Positions 23,837-33,859 of a stretch of DNA of 61,174 bases are shown one piece after another. Both the position numbers and the translations under genes were made by a program. Where the stretch lies: positions 106,270-167,443 of the forward strand of contig CACJPC010000002.1 in assembly GCA_902595195.1 (NCBI GenBank), written 5' to 3'. Positions within the stretch are counted from its first letter, which is position 1, and the number at the start of each line of letters is the position of its first letter. The notes under the pieces were generated by a model that made no database searches, was not told the origin of the DNA, and was given only the letters and a program-made list of their open reading frames with translations. Origin of the DNA: an uncultured Candidatus Actinomarina sp. (GTDB lineage: Bacteria > Actinomycetota > Acidimicrobiia > Actinomarinales > Actinomarinaceae).

Positions 23837-24890
23837 ATACATTCTTTCTAAAAAACTTTACAGAAATGAACTAGCAACTTTTTATTCTTTTTTAATAGGT
23901 TTTTTGATTGCTCTTGCTGTGGGATCTTTAATATTATTTATTCAGGAAAAAAATCCCTTCGATGTTTTCTCCTTAATGCTTAAATTATCTATTGGCAGTG
24001 TAAATAGTCTCAGCAACTCACTGAATAAGGCGATACCTCTTATATTGGCTGGGCTAGGTATCTCAATAATTAACTCTGTAAAGCTCTGGAACATTGGAGC
24101 TGAAGGCCAAATTTTCATGGGAGCTATTGCTCTAAATTTTGTTTACATAAATACTTCAATAAATAATTCACAAATATATATTTTGCTACTGTTAGTTTCT
24201 GGATTTTTAGGAGGTGCTTTTTGTATTCTCTTCCCAGCAATTACAAAAGTTTTATTTGGAGTGAATGAAATTATTACAACTCTTCTTACGAATTATATTG
24301 TCTTTGGGCTAACTATTTATTTAATAAATGGTGCTTGGAAAGATCCTGCTTCTTTAAATTTTCCTGCAGCAGCCTATGTAAATGAGTCAGTTTATTTACC
24401 AACTGTTTTAGGAAAATTAAGCTCTGGATTTTTAATTTGTATACTTTTCACTCTCATAGCTTATTACATTAAAGACAAATCAGTATTTGGATATGAAATG
24501 AGAATAGCTGGTGGATCAGAATTGACTGCCATATATGCTGGAATTAGTGCAAAGCAAAAAGCCTTTTTTGCAATGTTAATTGGTGGTGGTTTTGCCGGGC
24601 TAGCTGGAGCAATCGAATTATTAAGCCAGACTCACAGAGTATCAACTGGAATTTCTCAGGGATTTGGTTATACAGCTATTATTGTTGCAGCAATCACGGG
24701 AATGAGACCTATTGGTATATTCTTAGTAGGTTGTTTGTTTGGAGCTTTAACTATAGGTGGTTCCGTGATACAAACTATCGGTGTAAGTTCTTATATAGCT
24801 GAAATAATTCAGGCAACTACTCTTTTTGGAGCTTTAATAGCTCAATTCTTTTTTTCATATGAAATTTTAAAAAAGGATGAAAATGATTGA
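23829..24890 (+). CDS. Nucleoside-type ABC importer permease, first subunit
   Basis: Membrane subunit of the BMP-type importer. It has 353 residues and about nine hydrophobic segments. Family signatures include NSLNKAIPLILAGLGISI and KLWNIGAEGQIFMGAIA near the N-terminus and FGYEMRIAGGSELTAIYAGI before the ATPase-coupling loop. It overlaps the ATPase gene by 8 bases and the second permease gene by 14, so the subunits are made together. It matches the YufP/NupP type. Confidence 0.92.
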   Translation: MNKYILSKKLYRNELATFYSFLIGFLIALAVGSLILFIQEKNPFDVFSLMLKLSIGSVNSLSNSLNKAIPLILAGLGISIINSVKLWNIGAEGQIFMGAIALNFVYINTSINNSQIYILLLLVSGFLGGAFCILFPAITKVLFGVNEIITTLLTNYIVFGLTIYLINGAWKDPASLNFPAAAYVNESVYLPTVLGKLSSGFLICILFTLIAYYIKDKSVFGYEMRIAGGSELTAIYAGISAKQKAFFAMLIGGGFAGLAGAIELLSQTHRVSTGISQGFGYTAIIVAAITGMRPIGIFLVGCLFGALTIGGSVIQTIGVSSYIAEIIQATTLFGALIAQFFFSYEILKKDEND

Positions 24891-25806
24891 TGTACAGTTA
24901 ATGGGTTTACTAAATGCTACATTGCAAGCTGCAACATTGTTGTTTATTGCTGCTTTAGGAGAACTTATTACTGAAAAATCCGGAATTTTAAACCTAGGGG
25001 TAGAGGGAATGATTTCAGTTGGAGCTGTTTCAGGTTTCATTACAGCAATTAATACGGAAAGTTTGTTTCTAGCAGTAATTGTTGGTGTTCTAAGTGCATC
25101 AGCATTTTCATCAATTCATGCTTTTGTAACTGTTGTGTTAAAACAAGACCAAACGGTGTCTGGGTTAATTTTAACTATCCTTGGACTATCACTTTCTTCT
25201 CTAATTGGAAAGCCATATGTTGGAAAAAAATTAGAAGTCAAACTTACAAGCCTTATTGATATTGCTGAACCATCAAATATTTTTCAAGTACTGCTTAATC
25301 AAAATTTAATCTTTTACATAGCTATTTTGCTTATGATTTTCACTGCTTATATTTTAAAGAAAACAATGTTCGGTAGAAGAATAGAAGCAATAGGAGAGGA
25401 TTTGAAATCTGCAGATTCTATGGGGCTAAAAATTGCAAAAACACAGTTTATAGCTACTTGTGTAGGTGGAGCTTTTGCTGGTCTTTCTGGTGTCTATCTT
25501 ACACTAAGCTATGTTCCATATTGGACCGATGGAATGACCTCTGGTCGTGGGTGGATTGCATTGGCTTTAGTAATTTTTGGAGGATGGAAGCCATATAGAA
25601 CAGCTTTTGGAGCTTTACTATTTGGTTTTCTTGAAGCACTAGGTCCACGTTTACAAACATATGGATTTGAAATGAGTCCTTACATTGTAAAAATTACACC
25701 CTACATTATTACTATTCTTGTATTAGTTTTCTTAACAATTATAAAAAATGGAAATACTGGTGCTCCTAAAAATATCGGTATTCCATTCTTTAGAGAAAAT
25801 AGGTAA
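24877..25806 (+). CDS. Nucleoside-type ABC importer permease, second subunit
   Basis: Second membrane subunit, 309 residues, about eight hydrophobic segments. Signatures are AALGELITEKSGILNLGVEG at the N-terminus and MFGRRIEAIGEDLKSADSMG in the coupling loop, as in YufQ/NupQ proteins. An ATG two codons downstream (24883) is an alternative start. It is the last importer gene; the pyrR leader begins 50 bases later on the same strand and no terminator is seen, so some read-through into the pyr operon is possible. Confidence 0.92.
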   Translation: MKMIDVQLMGLLNATLQAATLLFIAALGELITEKSGILNLGVEGMISVGAVSGFITAINTESLFLAVIVGVLSASAFSSIHAFVTVVLKQDQTVSGLILTILGLSLSSLIGKPYVGKKLEVKLTSLIDIAEPSNIFQVLLNQNLIFYIAILLMIFTAYILKKTMFGRRIEAIGEDLKSADSMGLKIAKTQFIATCVGGAFAGLSGVYLTLSYVPYWTDGMTSGRGWIALALVIFGGWKPYRTAFGALLFGFLEALGPRLQTYGFEMSPYIVKITPYIITILVLVFLTIIKNGNTGAPKNIGIPFFRENR

Positions 25807-25855
25807 ATCAAATTATTTAAATCAATTTTTTGGTAGTATTAATAAGACTTTAATT

Positions 25856-25880
25856 GACACCTGTGAGTGTCGAAAGGAAA
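25856..25880 (+). promoter_or_regulatory. PyrR-type RNA hairpin overlapping the pyrR ribosome binding site
   Basis: GACAC (25856-25860), hexaloop CTGTGA, GTGTC (25867-25871), with two outer pairs possible. The RNA reads CCUGUGAG across the loop, matching the core CCNGNGAG of the known PyrR-binding loop. The Shine-Dalgarno GAAAGGA follows at once (25872-25878), before the TTG start at 25885. Binding of PyrR with UMP would block translation of the operon, as described for mycobacterial pyrR. The match and position are seen; the function is inferred. Confidence 0.7.
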
Positions 25881-25884
25881 TGTC

Positions 25885-26361
25885 TTGGAAATAGATAAAA
25901 TAATTTATCGTCTTAGTAAAGAAATCACTGAATCTGAATTTACTAATCCTCTTTTACTTGGTATCCCAAGAAGAGGCGATTTAATTGCAAAAAGAATTTC
26001 AAAAAACCTTGATGAACTAAATTACGCGCATGATATTGATACTGTTGATTATTTACCATTTAGAGATGATTTAGAAGAAGAAATTGAGAAAACAAAATTA
26101 AAAATAAATCCGCAAGAAAGAGATGTCATTTTGATTGATGATGTCATTTATACAGGAAGAACTTTAAGAGCTTCAATAGAGGCCGTAGTTCATACAGGTA
26201 GGCCAAGATTAATTTCCCTTCTTTGCCTGATTGACAGAGGCCATAGAGAACTTCCCATTAGTCCAAAATTCATTGGAAAAAATATACCTACTAATGAAGA
26301 GGAATATGTTTCAGTATTTCTCAAAGAATTAGATGACGTTGATAAGGTTGAGGTCAAATAG
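25885..26361 (+). CDS. pyrR: Pyrimidine operon regulator / uracil phosphoribosyltransferase PyrR
   Basis: RNA-binding regulator that senses UMP and may also salvage uracil. It is 158 residues from TTG 25885. A phosphate loop GIPRRGDLIAKRI, the PRPP motif VILIDDVIYTGRT and the PyrR tail LIDRGHRELPISPKFIGKNI are visible. The track's GTG at 25867 would place the start inside the 3' arm of the PyrR-type hairpin; TTG 25885 is preferred because AAAGGA lies six bases upstream. It is first in pyrR-pyrB-pyrC-carA-carB-pyrF-pyrD-pyrE and very probably autoregulates this operon. Confidence 0.92.
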   Translation: MEIDKIIYRLSKEITESEFTNPLLLGIPRRGDLIAKRISKNLDELNYAHDIDTVDYLPFRDDLEEEIEKTKLKINPQERDVILIDDVIYTGRTLRASIEAVVHTGRPRLISLLCLIDRGHRELPISPKFIGKNIPTNEEEYVSVFLKELDDVDKVEVK

Positions 26362-26364
26362 CAT

Positions 26365-27243
26365 ATGAAGCATCTTCTAGATTTTCAAAATATAGAAAAA
26401 GAAAATTTAGAAAAGATTATTAATTCAATTTTGAAACTCAATATACAAAAATTAAAAAAAATTGATTCTTTTACCCTTTTGCAATTTAATGAAAGCTCAA
26501 CAAGAACTAGACTTTCATTTTCAATTGCTGCTCAGAAATTGGGGATCAATGTAGTAGAGTCGCAAGACTCAATTTCAGCTAAAGAAAAAGGTGAAAGCTT
26601 AATTCACGAATTGGAAACTTTTAAATCTATGGGAATAGAAGCATTAGTAATAAGAACAAAAGAAAATAATTTAGAGGAATATAAAAATTTCAATGAAATT
26701 TCAGTTATTAGTGGAGGATTTGGTAATACTTCTCACCCAACACAAGCATTAGTTGATGTTGCGACTCTAACAAAACTAAATAAATTTTCCTATGAAGTGC
26801 CAGTAACTTATGTTGGTGACCTCAAGCATTCTAGAGTATTTTCCTCTGGTAGAGAGCTGTTAACCAAATTAGGATTTAAGGTTGGTGTTTTCTCTAATGA
26901 AGAACTTCTTCCTGGTAATTTAGATAATTTATGTGTTTTTAATTCTTGGGAAGAAGTAGTTGAAAATTCAGGATCTGTTGAATTATTAAGAGTTCAAAAA
27001 GAACGCATTGAAAATATTGAAGGTTTTGATTTTAATAATTACAAAAAAAACTTTCAATTAACCAATGAAATACTTGAAAACACTTCTGATGACTTTGTTG
27101 TCTTGCACCCAATGCCGATAAATATTGGAATAGAAATAGACGATAATGCAGCAAATAACAAAAAATTTATTTACCAAGAACAACTAAAAATGGCAATTCC
27201 TTCAAGGGTTGGAAGCTATCAATATGTATTTGGAGTTATATGA
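26365..27243 (+). CDS. pyrB: Aspartate carbamoyltransferase catalytic subunit
   Basis: Condenses carbamoyl phosphate and aspartate to carbamoyl aspartate, the committed pyrimidine step. At 292 residues it is slightly short of the usual 305. The carbamoyl-phosphate loop is ESSTRTRLSFSIAAQKLG, followed by SISAKEKGESLIHELETF, a variant of the SxxKGES loop; HPTQALVDVATL and HPMPINIGIEI come later. No regulatory chain PyrI is present, as in most Gram-positive operons. It starts 3 bases after pyrR and overlaps pyrC by 4 bases. Confidence 0.95.
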   Translation: MKHLLDFQNIEKENLEKIINSILKLNIQKLKKIDSFTLLQFNESSTRTRLSFSIAAQKLGINVVESQDSISAKEKGESLIHELETFKSMGIEALVIRTKENNLEEYKNFNEISVISGGFGNTSHPTQALVDVATLTKLNKFSYEVPVTYVGDLKHSRVFSSGRELLTKLGFKVGVFSNEELLPGNLDNLCVFNSWEEVVENSGSVELLRVQKERIENIEGFDFNNYKKNFQLTNEILENTSDDFVVLHPMPINIGIEIDDNAANNKKFIYQEQLKMAIPSRVGSYQYVFGVI

Positions 27244-28298
27244 TTGAAATACCATCATTTATTGATCTTCATACTCATACACGTTATCCAGATAAAAATA
27301 ATTTCCCTATTTTCGAAATTGAAAAAGCAGCACTGAACGGTGGATATTCAGAAGTTTTAGCAATGGCAAATTCTGAAATAACAATTGATTCAATAGAAAA
27401 TCTTAAACTAGCAAGGTCCTTTGATAAAAAGTTAAACATACTAGTTCATCGAGTTGGAGCATTGTCAAAAAACCTTGATGGAAAAGAACTTGTAAATTTT
27501 AATGAATTTGTTGATGAAGGAGTAACAATTTTTTCAGATGATGGAAAAACACTTATTGATGATGATCTTTCGGAAATTGCTTTTAAAGAAATTGCTAAGT
27601 TAAATGGTGCAATTTTTCAACATTGTGAAAAAAACTGCCACACAAATCCCGGTGATATAGCACCTCCTTACAACGCTTCAGAACTAATTACTATTCATGA
27701 AAATGAAGAGTTTGAAATTATAAAAAGAGATTTAGATTTAGTAGACAAATATAAAACTAGATATCATGTACAACACGTTTCTTCTAAAAAGAGTGTCGAA
27801 CTAATAAAAGATGCAAAAGAAAATGGCCTTCCAGTAACTGCTGAAGTAACCCCTCATCACTTATTAAAAAATAACTTAGATATAAATATGAATAATGGAA
27901 GCCTAAAAATGTATCCCCCATTAAGATCAGAAGAAGATAGACAAGCATTAATTACTGGTCTAAAAAATGGAATTATCGATGTAATTGCTACTGATCACGC
28001 GCCACATCCAAAAGAAACTAAAGAAATAAGTTTCAAGAAATCTGCAAGAGGCGTGGTTGGATTAGAGTCAGCATTTGTTGTCTTATTTTCTTCAAATCTA
28101 TTTAGTTTGGAAGAATTAATAAGATTTATGTCGATAAATCCAATGAATATTCTGGTTAGTCTTGGATATGCTAGCTCAAACACCAAAATAAATAATTGGA
28201 CTAAAAGTAACAGCACTTTTATTACAAAATCATTTTACAAAAATTCAGCCTTTGAAAACTTCCAAGTAAGCATTCAGAAAGAAATAAATCATGTATAA
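27240..28298 (+). CDS. pyrC: Dihydroorotase, short type I
   Basis: Cyclises carbamoyl aspartate to dihydroorotate. It is 352 residues, whereas many type I enzymes have about 420; the shortening affects the small beta domain at both ends. The barrel begins almost at once with FIDLHTHTRYPD (HxH metal ligands). IFSDDGKTL, QHCEKN, VTPHHLL and ATDHAPHPKETKE supply the remaining ligands and the catalytic aspartate. It overlaps pyrB by 4 bases and carA by 8. All active-site motifs are present, so the enzyme is expected to be active. Confidence 0.93.
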   Translation: MIEIPSFIDLHTHTRYPDKNNFPIFEIEKAALNGGYSEVLAMANSEITIDSIENLKLARSFDKKLNILVHRVGALSKNLDGKELVNFNEFVDEGVTIFSDDGKTLIDDDLSEIAFKEIAKLNGAIFQHCEKNCHTNPGDIAPPYNASELITIHENEEFEIIKRDLDLVDKYKTRYHVQHVSSKKSVELIKDAKENGLPVTAEVTPHHLLKNNLDINMNNGSLKMYPPLRSEEDRQALITGLKNGIIDVIATDHAPHPKETKEISFKKSARGVVGLESAFVVLFSSNLFSLEELIRFMSINPMNILVSLGYASSNTKINNWTKSNSTFITKSFYKNSAFENFQVSIQKEINHV

Positions 28299-29388
28299 AA
28301 AAACTTTGCTTGTTAATCAAAATGGAGATGAGTTTATAGGATGGTCAGATAACGAATTTAATCCTACAACTGGTGAACTAATATTTAACACAGCAATGAC
28401 AGGTTTTGTTGAGATACTAAGTGACCCCTCCTATATAAATCAAATAATTACGTTTACTTCTTCTCATGTTGGAAATTATGGAATGTCACAAGATGATTAT
28501 GAGTCTAATGAACCAAAAATTGAGGCTGCTATAGGTAACTCATTTACATATAATCCATCATCTTGGAGATCAGAAAAATCTGTAACTTCCTGGTTAAAAG
28601 AATATGAAATACCCTTTAGTGGCGGTTTTGATGTCAGGTCAATAACAAAACATCTTAGAGACCGTGGGTCCAGTATGTTTGCAATAGGGCAAGAGATTGA
28701 TAAAGACTCACTTATTAATTTAGTTAAAGATGCTAAGGACATAATTGGTGATAATTCAGCACTAACGGCTGGTAGTTTGAATTTGGGTAATGATACTGTT
28801 GGTAAAGTTGGGATTTTAGATCTTGGAGCTAAACAAAGCATTGTAAATGTATTGAAAAAGTTAAATTTTCAAGCTGTTGCAATTTCTCCAAATGAATCAG
28901 CAGAAAATATACTTTCAATGAATCTAAAAGGTATTTTAATATCTAATGGCCCTGGAGATCCAAGATCTCTCAAAGGTGTAATTGATACTGTTCAAAAACT
29001 GATTGGTAACATTCCTATATTTGGAATCTGTTTAGGTCATCAAATTTTAAGCCTTGCATGTGGTCTGACTGTTAGAAAATTAGAATTTGGACATCATGGC
29101 TCAAATCACCCAGTAGAAATAAAAGGGATTAAGAAAGCATTGATTACTGCTCAGAATCATGGATTTGCAGTAGATGATTTTGAATCTGATCTTGTGCATG
29201 AAAAATTTGGAAAAATTGAATGTTATGCAAGTAATTTAAATGATGGAAGTAATGAAGGTATAAGTATTTGGGAGTCAATGGCTTATTCAGTACAATTTCA
29301 TCCAGAATCTGGTCCAGGCACATCTGATGGACTACAAATTTTTGATCCATTTATGAAACTTATGGAAAGTAACTATGCCAAAAAATAA
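28291..29388 (+). CDS. carA: Carbamoyl phosphate synthase small (glutaminase) subunit
   Basis: Hydrolyses glutamine and channels ammonia to CarB. At 365 residues it has the usual length. The N-terminal CPSase domain contains [20 protein letters not shown] and HVGNYGM. The class I amidotransferase domain has the nucleophile in [15 protein letters not shown] and the His-Glu pair in [14 protein letters not shown]. The gene overlaps pyrC by 8 and carB by 14 bases. Since only one carAB pair is seen here, it may serve both arginine and pyrimidine synthesis. Confidence 0.96.
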   Translation: MYKKTLLVNQNGDEFIGWSDNEFNPTTGELIFNTAMTGFVEILSDPSYINQIITFTSSHVGNYGMSQDDYESNEPKIEAAIGNSFTYNPSSWRSEKSVTSWLKEYEIPFSGGFDVRSITKHLRDRGSSMFAIGQEIDKDSLINLVKDAKDIIGDNSALTAGSLNLGNDTVGKVGILDLGAKQSIVNVLKKLNFQAVAISPNESAENILSMNLKGILISNGPGDPRSLKGVIDTVQKLIGNIPIFGICLGHQILSLACGLTVRKLEFGHHGSNHPVEIKGIKKALITAQNHGFAVDDFESDLVHEKFGKIECYASNLNDGSNEGISIWESMAYSVQFHPESGPGTSDGLQIFDPFMKLMESNYAKK

Positions 29389-32300
29389 AGATATAAATAG
29401 CATTTTAATAATTGGATCAGGACCAATTGTAATTGGGCAAGCATGTGAGTTTGATTATTCAGGATCACAGGCTGCAAAAGCTCTTAAACAAGAAGGTTAT
29501 AGAGTTATTCTTGTTAACTCAAACCCAGCAACTATTATGACTGATCCAGAAATGGCAGACGCTACATATATTGAACCACTAACTGTAAATTATTTGAAAA
29601 AGATAATTGAGATTGAAAAACCTGATGCTGTCCTACCTACATTAGGTGGGCAAACAGCATTAAATTTATCAATGGAATTAGAAAATGACAATGTATTTGA
29701 TAAAAATGATATTTTACTTTTGGGTGCATCTGCAAAATCTATAGAGATTGCAGAAAATAGGTGGCTTTTTAAAAGTGCTATGGAAAGTGCAGGAATCAAA
29801 ACATTACAAGCTCTATATGTTAAGTCCGTCCAAGAGGGTGTAGCTGCAAGTGAAGATATAGGATTTCCATTAATGCTTAGGCCTTCATTTATTTTAGGTG
29901 GAGGTGGTACAAGTCTTGTTGAAAGCAAAGAAGACTTAGAGAAAAAATTAAAAGATGCATTTAAAGCATCCCCAACACAAGAAGTTCTAATAGAAGAATC
30001 TGTTTATGGATGGAAAGAGTATGAACTTGAGGTAATGAGAGACAGTGATGGAAACGGTGTTATTGTCTGTGGAATTGAAAATTTTGATCCAATGGGCGTT
30101 CATACTGGAGATTCCATTACAGTTGCTCCAATTCAAACTTTGTCTGACAAAGAATATCAAATTATGAGAGACGAAGCTCTACTTTGCTTAGACACAATTG
30201 GGATTGCAACTGGTGGTAGTAACGTTCAATTTGCAGTTAATCCAGAAAATGGTGATAGAAGAATTATAGAAATGAATCCTCGAGTGTCGAGATCTTCAGC
30301 ATTAGCATCTAAAGCAACTGGATTTCCTATTGCAAAATTTGCAGCGTTATTAGCTGTTGGTTACAACCTCACAGAATTAAAAAATGATATTACTGGTTCA
30401 ACACCAGCAAGTTTTGAACCAGTTCAGGACTATGTTGTAGTTAAGATTCCAAGATTTGATTTTCCAAAATTTCCCTCAACAGATGACGTTTTAGGAACAT
30501 CTATGCAAAGTGTAGGTGAGGTTATGTCAATAGCTTCAACTTTCACAGAAAGCTTAACTAAAGCAATTAGATCACTTGAAATAGGTAAAACAGGAATAAG
30601 GAATATTGATAACCGATTTATAAACCTACCAAAAAACCAACTTCAAGAAGAAATTAAAATACCAAGACCGAGAAGAATTTTTGCGATTTTAGAAGCTATT
30701 AGAAGAAACTGGCCAATCGAAGATATAGCTTTATTGTCAAAAGTAGATTTGTGGTTCTTGAGAGAGATTGAAAAAAGTTTTAATGTAAACCCAGAGTCAA
30801 CTCCTGTATCAATTTTAAAAATGCTTGGTTGGACTGATGAAGATCTAGATTCTAAAGAAATAAAGGATGAACTTGAAAATAAGAGAGCTTATAAACTTGT
30901 AGACACTTGTTCAGCAGAATTTTTATCAAAAACTCCATATTTGTACTCCACTTTTGGGACGTCAGACGATGACAGTGCATCAAAGAATAAAAAAGTCGTA
31001 GTCATAGGTTCTGGGCCGAACAGAATTGGACAGGGAATAGAGTTTGATTATTGCTGTGTTCATGGTGTTGAGTCGTTAAAAGAAAATAATTATGAAGCTA
31101 TCATGATTAACTCAAATCCAGAAACTGTTTCTACAGATTATGACACTGCTGACAAATTATATTTTGAACCACTTTCTTGGGATGAAGTTAAAGCAGTATT
31201 AGCAAGAGAAAAACCAGATTCAGTAATTATTCAACTTGGAGGACAAACTCCCCTAAAGCTTGCTAATAAAATCTCTTCAGCAGGTTATAAAATTGCTGGA
31301 TCGTCTCTAGATGTTATAGATGCAACTGAGGATAGAGATTTATTTCAAAAACTTTGCCTATCTTTAAATATTGATCAACCAAAATCAAAAATTTCATTTA
31401 ATGAGGATGAGTTAATCAGTGCAGTGAAAGAAATTACTTATCCTGTGCTGTTAAGACCGAGCTATGTTTTGGGAGGTAGAGCTATGCGTGTTGTTAAAAA
31501 TGATACTGAGTTAAAAAACTATCTATCAATATTGGCAACTGCAGATGATGATGGGAATCCTTTTAGTTCTGGTCCACTGCTTGTTGATCAGTTTCTAACC
31601 GAAACTATTGAAATAGATGTTGATTTAATATCAGATGGAAAAGATGTCTTTATTGCAGGAATTTTAGAGCATTTAGAACCTGCAGGAGTTCATAGTGGAG
31701 ACTCTACTGCTGTTCTTCCACCTTTTAGTATTGCGGATAGCATGATAAAGGAAATTGAAGACAAGAGTACTACACTTGCAAAAGCCCTTGGTGTAAAAGG
31801 GTTATTAAATATTCAATTTGCTATCAAAGATGATACATTATTTATTCTTGAGGCAAATCCAAGAGCTTCTAGAACTATGCCTTTTGTGTCAAAAGTGACA
31901 GGAAACCAAATAATTAAAGCTGGAACCCTTTTGATGCTTGGACATAGTTTGGATTCAATCAAAAAAACTACCAATTATTTGAATAGTTCAACAAATAAAG
32001 TAGCTATTAAAAAAGCTATTTTTCCTTGGTCAAGATTTCCAGCTGAAGATACAATGCTTGGCCCTGAAATGAAAGCAACAGGAGAAGTATTGGGAATTGG
32101 AAAAAGTTTTGGAGTTGCTTTAAATAAAGCTTATGCAGCTGCAGGAGTTGAAATAAATGAAAATGAAAAAGGTATTTTTGTGTCTCTTAGCGATCAAGAA
32201 AAACCTAATTTTATAAAAATTGTAAAAACTTATTCCGACTTAGGATTCAAAATTTATTCAACATACGGGACAGGAGAATACTTAAAAAATAACGATATTC

Positions 32301-32557
32301 ACTCAACTATTGTTGGAAGGGCTGATGAAACCTTTCCAACTTCTTTGACTATTCTTCAAGATAAACTAATTTCACTTGTTATCAATACGCCTACATTTGC
32401 AAACGAATATACAGATGGATGGAAAATTAGGCGACTCTCACATGAAACTGGTGTAGCAGTAGTTTCATCTGTCAGAGAAGCTGAGGCTTTTTTAAAGGCA
32501 TTTTTAGAAACTACAAAGTCTTTTGAGGATATGGAGGCAATACAAAATGTCAGTTAA
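29375..32557 (+). CDS. carB: Carbamoyl phosphate synthase large subunit
   Basis: Makes carbamoyl phosphate from ammonia, bicarbonate and two ATP. The 1060 residues match a full-length CarB. The duplicated ATP-grasp halves are visible, starting with [19 protein letters not shown] and [20 protein letters not shown], each with [11 protein letters not shown] or [11 protein letters not shown]. The C-terminal MGS-like allosteric domain begins near residue 930 ([17 protein letters not shown]), and in the family it binds UMP or ornithine. The start overlaps carA and the end overlaps pyrF by 11 bases. Confidence 0.97.
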   Translation: MPKNKDINSILIIGSGPIVIGQACEFDYSGSQAAKALKQEGYRVILVNSNPATIMTDPEMADATYIEPLTVNYLKKIIEIEKPDAVLPTLGGQTALNLSMELENDNVFDKNDILLLGASAKSIEIAENRWLFKSAMESAGIKTLQALYVKSVQEGVAASEDIGFPLMLRPSFILGGGGTSLVESKEDLEKKLKDAFKASPTQEVLIEESVYGWKEYELEVMRDSDGNGVIVCGIENFDPMGVHTGDSITVAPIQTLSDKEYQIMRDEALLCLDTIGIATGGSNVQFAVNPENGDRRIIEMNPRVSRSSALASKATGFPIAKFAALLAVGYNLTELKNDITGSTPASFEPVQDYVVVKIPRFDFPKFPSTDDVLGTSMQSVGEVMSIASTFTESLTKAIRSLEIGKTGIRNIDNRFINLPKNQLQEEIKIPRPRRIFAILEAIRRNWPIEDIALLSKVDLWFLREIEKSFNVNPESTPVSILKMLGWTDEDLDSKEIKDELENKRAYKLVDTCSAEFLSKTPYLYSTFGTSDDDSASKNKKVVVIGSGPNRIGQGIEFDYCCVHGVESLKENNYEAIMINSNPETVSTDYDTADKLYFEPLSWDEVKAVLAREKPDSVIIQLGGQTPLKLANKISSAGYKIAGSSLDVIDATEDRDLFQKLCLSLNIDQPKSKISFNEDELISAVKEITYPVLLRPSYVLGGRAMRVVKNDTELKNYLSILATADDDGNPFSSGPLLVDQFLTETIEIDVDLISDGKDVFIAGILEHLEPAGVHSGDSTAVLPPFSIADSMIKEIEDKSTTLAKALGVKGLLNIQFAIKDDTLFILEANPRASRTMPFVSKVTGNQIIKAGTLLMLGHSLDSIKKTTNYLNSSTNKVAIKKAIFPWSRFPAEDTMLGPEMKATGEVLGIGKSFGVALNKAYAAAGVEINENEKGIFVSLSDQEKPNFIKIVKTYSDLGFKIYSTYGTGEYLKNNDIHSTIVGRADETFPTSLTILQDKLISLVINTPTFANEYTDGWKIRRLSHETGVAVVSSVREAEAFLKAFLETTKSFEDMEAIQNVS

Positions 32558-33185
32558 ACCAATATTCTTTGCACTAGATGGAAAATCATTATCTGAATTT
32601 GAATTTGAACTAAAGATATTAAAAGATCATATATACGGAGTAAAAGTAGGCCTTGAACTCTTTGTTTCTGAAGGGCCATCTGTTGTAGAAAAGTTAAAAA
32701 AACAAGGGTGGCAAGTTTTTTTAGACCTAAAACTTCATGATATACCAAATACTGTTAAGGAAGCTACAAGAAGTGCAGCGAACCTTGGAGCAGATTTTTT
32801 AACAATTCATATTTCTTCTACTAGCGATGCCTTGATTGAAGCATCAAGTACTAAAGGTAACACTCTCCAAATTCTTGGTGTTAGTAGTGCATTAACTAGT
32901 AGGGCTATGAGTAACTCAGTAAGTGAAGAGGTAAACAAAGAGTTTAAAGAAGCAAAGGAATGTGGTGTTGACGGAGTAATTTGTCCAGCTTCAGAAATAT
33001 CTAAAACAAAAGAGATATTTGATTTAATTGTAACTCCTGGAATACGTCTTAAAAATGATGACAAAAATGACCAAAAAAATTTTGCAACACCTAATTTTGC
33101 AATTAATGAAGGTGCAAAATATATAGTTATGGGAAGATCTATAAGAAATAATCTCGACTACATTATCAATGATTTAGAGTTATGA
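32547..33185 (+). CDS. pyrF: Orotidine 5'-phosphate decarboxylase
   Basis: Decarboxylates OMP to UMP, the last de novo step. It is 212 residues from ATG 32547, chosen over the track's 32523 because GGAGG lies about nine bases upstream inside the carB 3' end. The catalytic Lys-Asp array is [13 protein letters not shown], with FALDGKSL and VKVGLELF in the N-terminal strands and IVTPGIRL plus [10 protein letters not shown] in the phosphate-binding region. It is a short type I-like enzyme. It overlaps the following pyrD-like gene by 4 bases. Confidence 0.94.
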   Translation: MSVKPIFFALDGKSLSEFEFELKILKDHIYGVKVGLELFVSEGPSVVEKLKKQGWQVFLDLKLHDIPNTVKEATRSAANLGADFLTIHISSTSDALIEASSTKGNTLQILGVSSALTSRAMSNSVSEEVNKEFKEAKECGVDGVICPASEISKTKEIFDLIVTPGIRLKNDDKNDQKNFATPNFAINEGAKYIVMGRSIRNNLDYIINDLEL

Positions 33186-33859
33186 AAACATTTATTGCAG
33201 CACCATTTGGAAATTATATTAAAACTTCAAATACAATCTCCGTTACTGGAAGCTGGACTATAGAAAAACGTAAAGGTCGTATAAAGCAAATTGTAAAAAC
33301 ACTGAGATACACCAAAAGAGGGTGGGTTAACAAAATAGGCTTAAGAAATCCGGGATTTGAACATGGTATAAAAAATCATAAAAAAAATGAGGTATTTTCA
33401 ATAGCTGGAATTGAGGAAGATGATTGGAAAATTTTTGCTGAATTGATTCCTAGTGATACAAATCTAGAAGTAAATATGTCATGCCCAAATATTGAAAGCC
33501 ACTTTACTTCAGGAATTGAAAACTTCAGTTATGAGTCTCGCCAATGGTATATTGGAAAGATTTCTCCATTAACAACTTTTGATGAGTTAGAAAAATATAT
33601 AAATGAATTTAATTTTAAACAAATCCATGCTTGTAATACTTTGCCCATTGAAAAAGGTGGTTTAAGCGGAAAAGAACTTATCCCATATACTTCTAAATTT
33701 ATTGAGCATATAAAGCAGTACTATCCTCATATTGAGATTATTGCTGGTGGAGGAATATCTGAAAAAAAAGATATTGAGCATTATATTGAGTTAGGCGCAG
33801 ATCATATAAGTCTTGGAACTGTATGTTTCAATCCAGTAAAATTAGGAAGGTTACTATGA
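33182..33859 (+). CDS. pyrD: Minimal dihydroorotate dehydrogenase-like protein (class 1 type)
   Basis: Probable FMN enzyme oxidising dihydroorotate to orotate. It has only 225 residues against about 300 for usual PyrD. Landmarks are NKIGLRNPG (class 1B NxIGLxNPG), VNMSCPN with the class 1 active-site cysteine, GKISPLTT (the KxxP FMN region), NTLPIEKGGLSGKEL, and the FMN phosphate loop AGGGISEKKDIEHYIELGA. The missing part is mainly before the GLRNPG motif. No PyrK electron-transfer subunit, normal for class 1B, is seen in the operon. Its place between pyrF and pyrE, in an operon otherwise complete, supports the role. Activity remains inference. Confidence 0.75.
   Translation: MKTFIAAPFGNYIKTSNTISVTGSWTIEKRKGRIKQIVKTLRYTKRGWVNKIGLRNPGFEHGIKNHKKNEVFSIAGIEEDDWKIFAELIPSDTNLEVNMSCPNIESHFTSGIENFSYESRQWYIGKISPLTTFDELEKYINEFNFKQIHACNTLPIEKGGLSGKELIPYTSKFIEHIKQYYPHIEIIAGGGISEKKDIEHYIELGADHISLGTVCFNPVKLGRLL

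Noticed and set aside
25867-25884. GTG start of pyrR from the ORF track
   Set aside because: The codon lies in the 3' arm of the PyrR-type hairpin and before the SD; TTG 25885 has AAAGGA at a proper distance.
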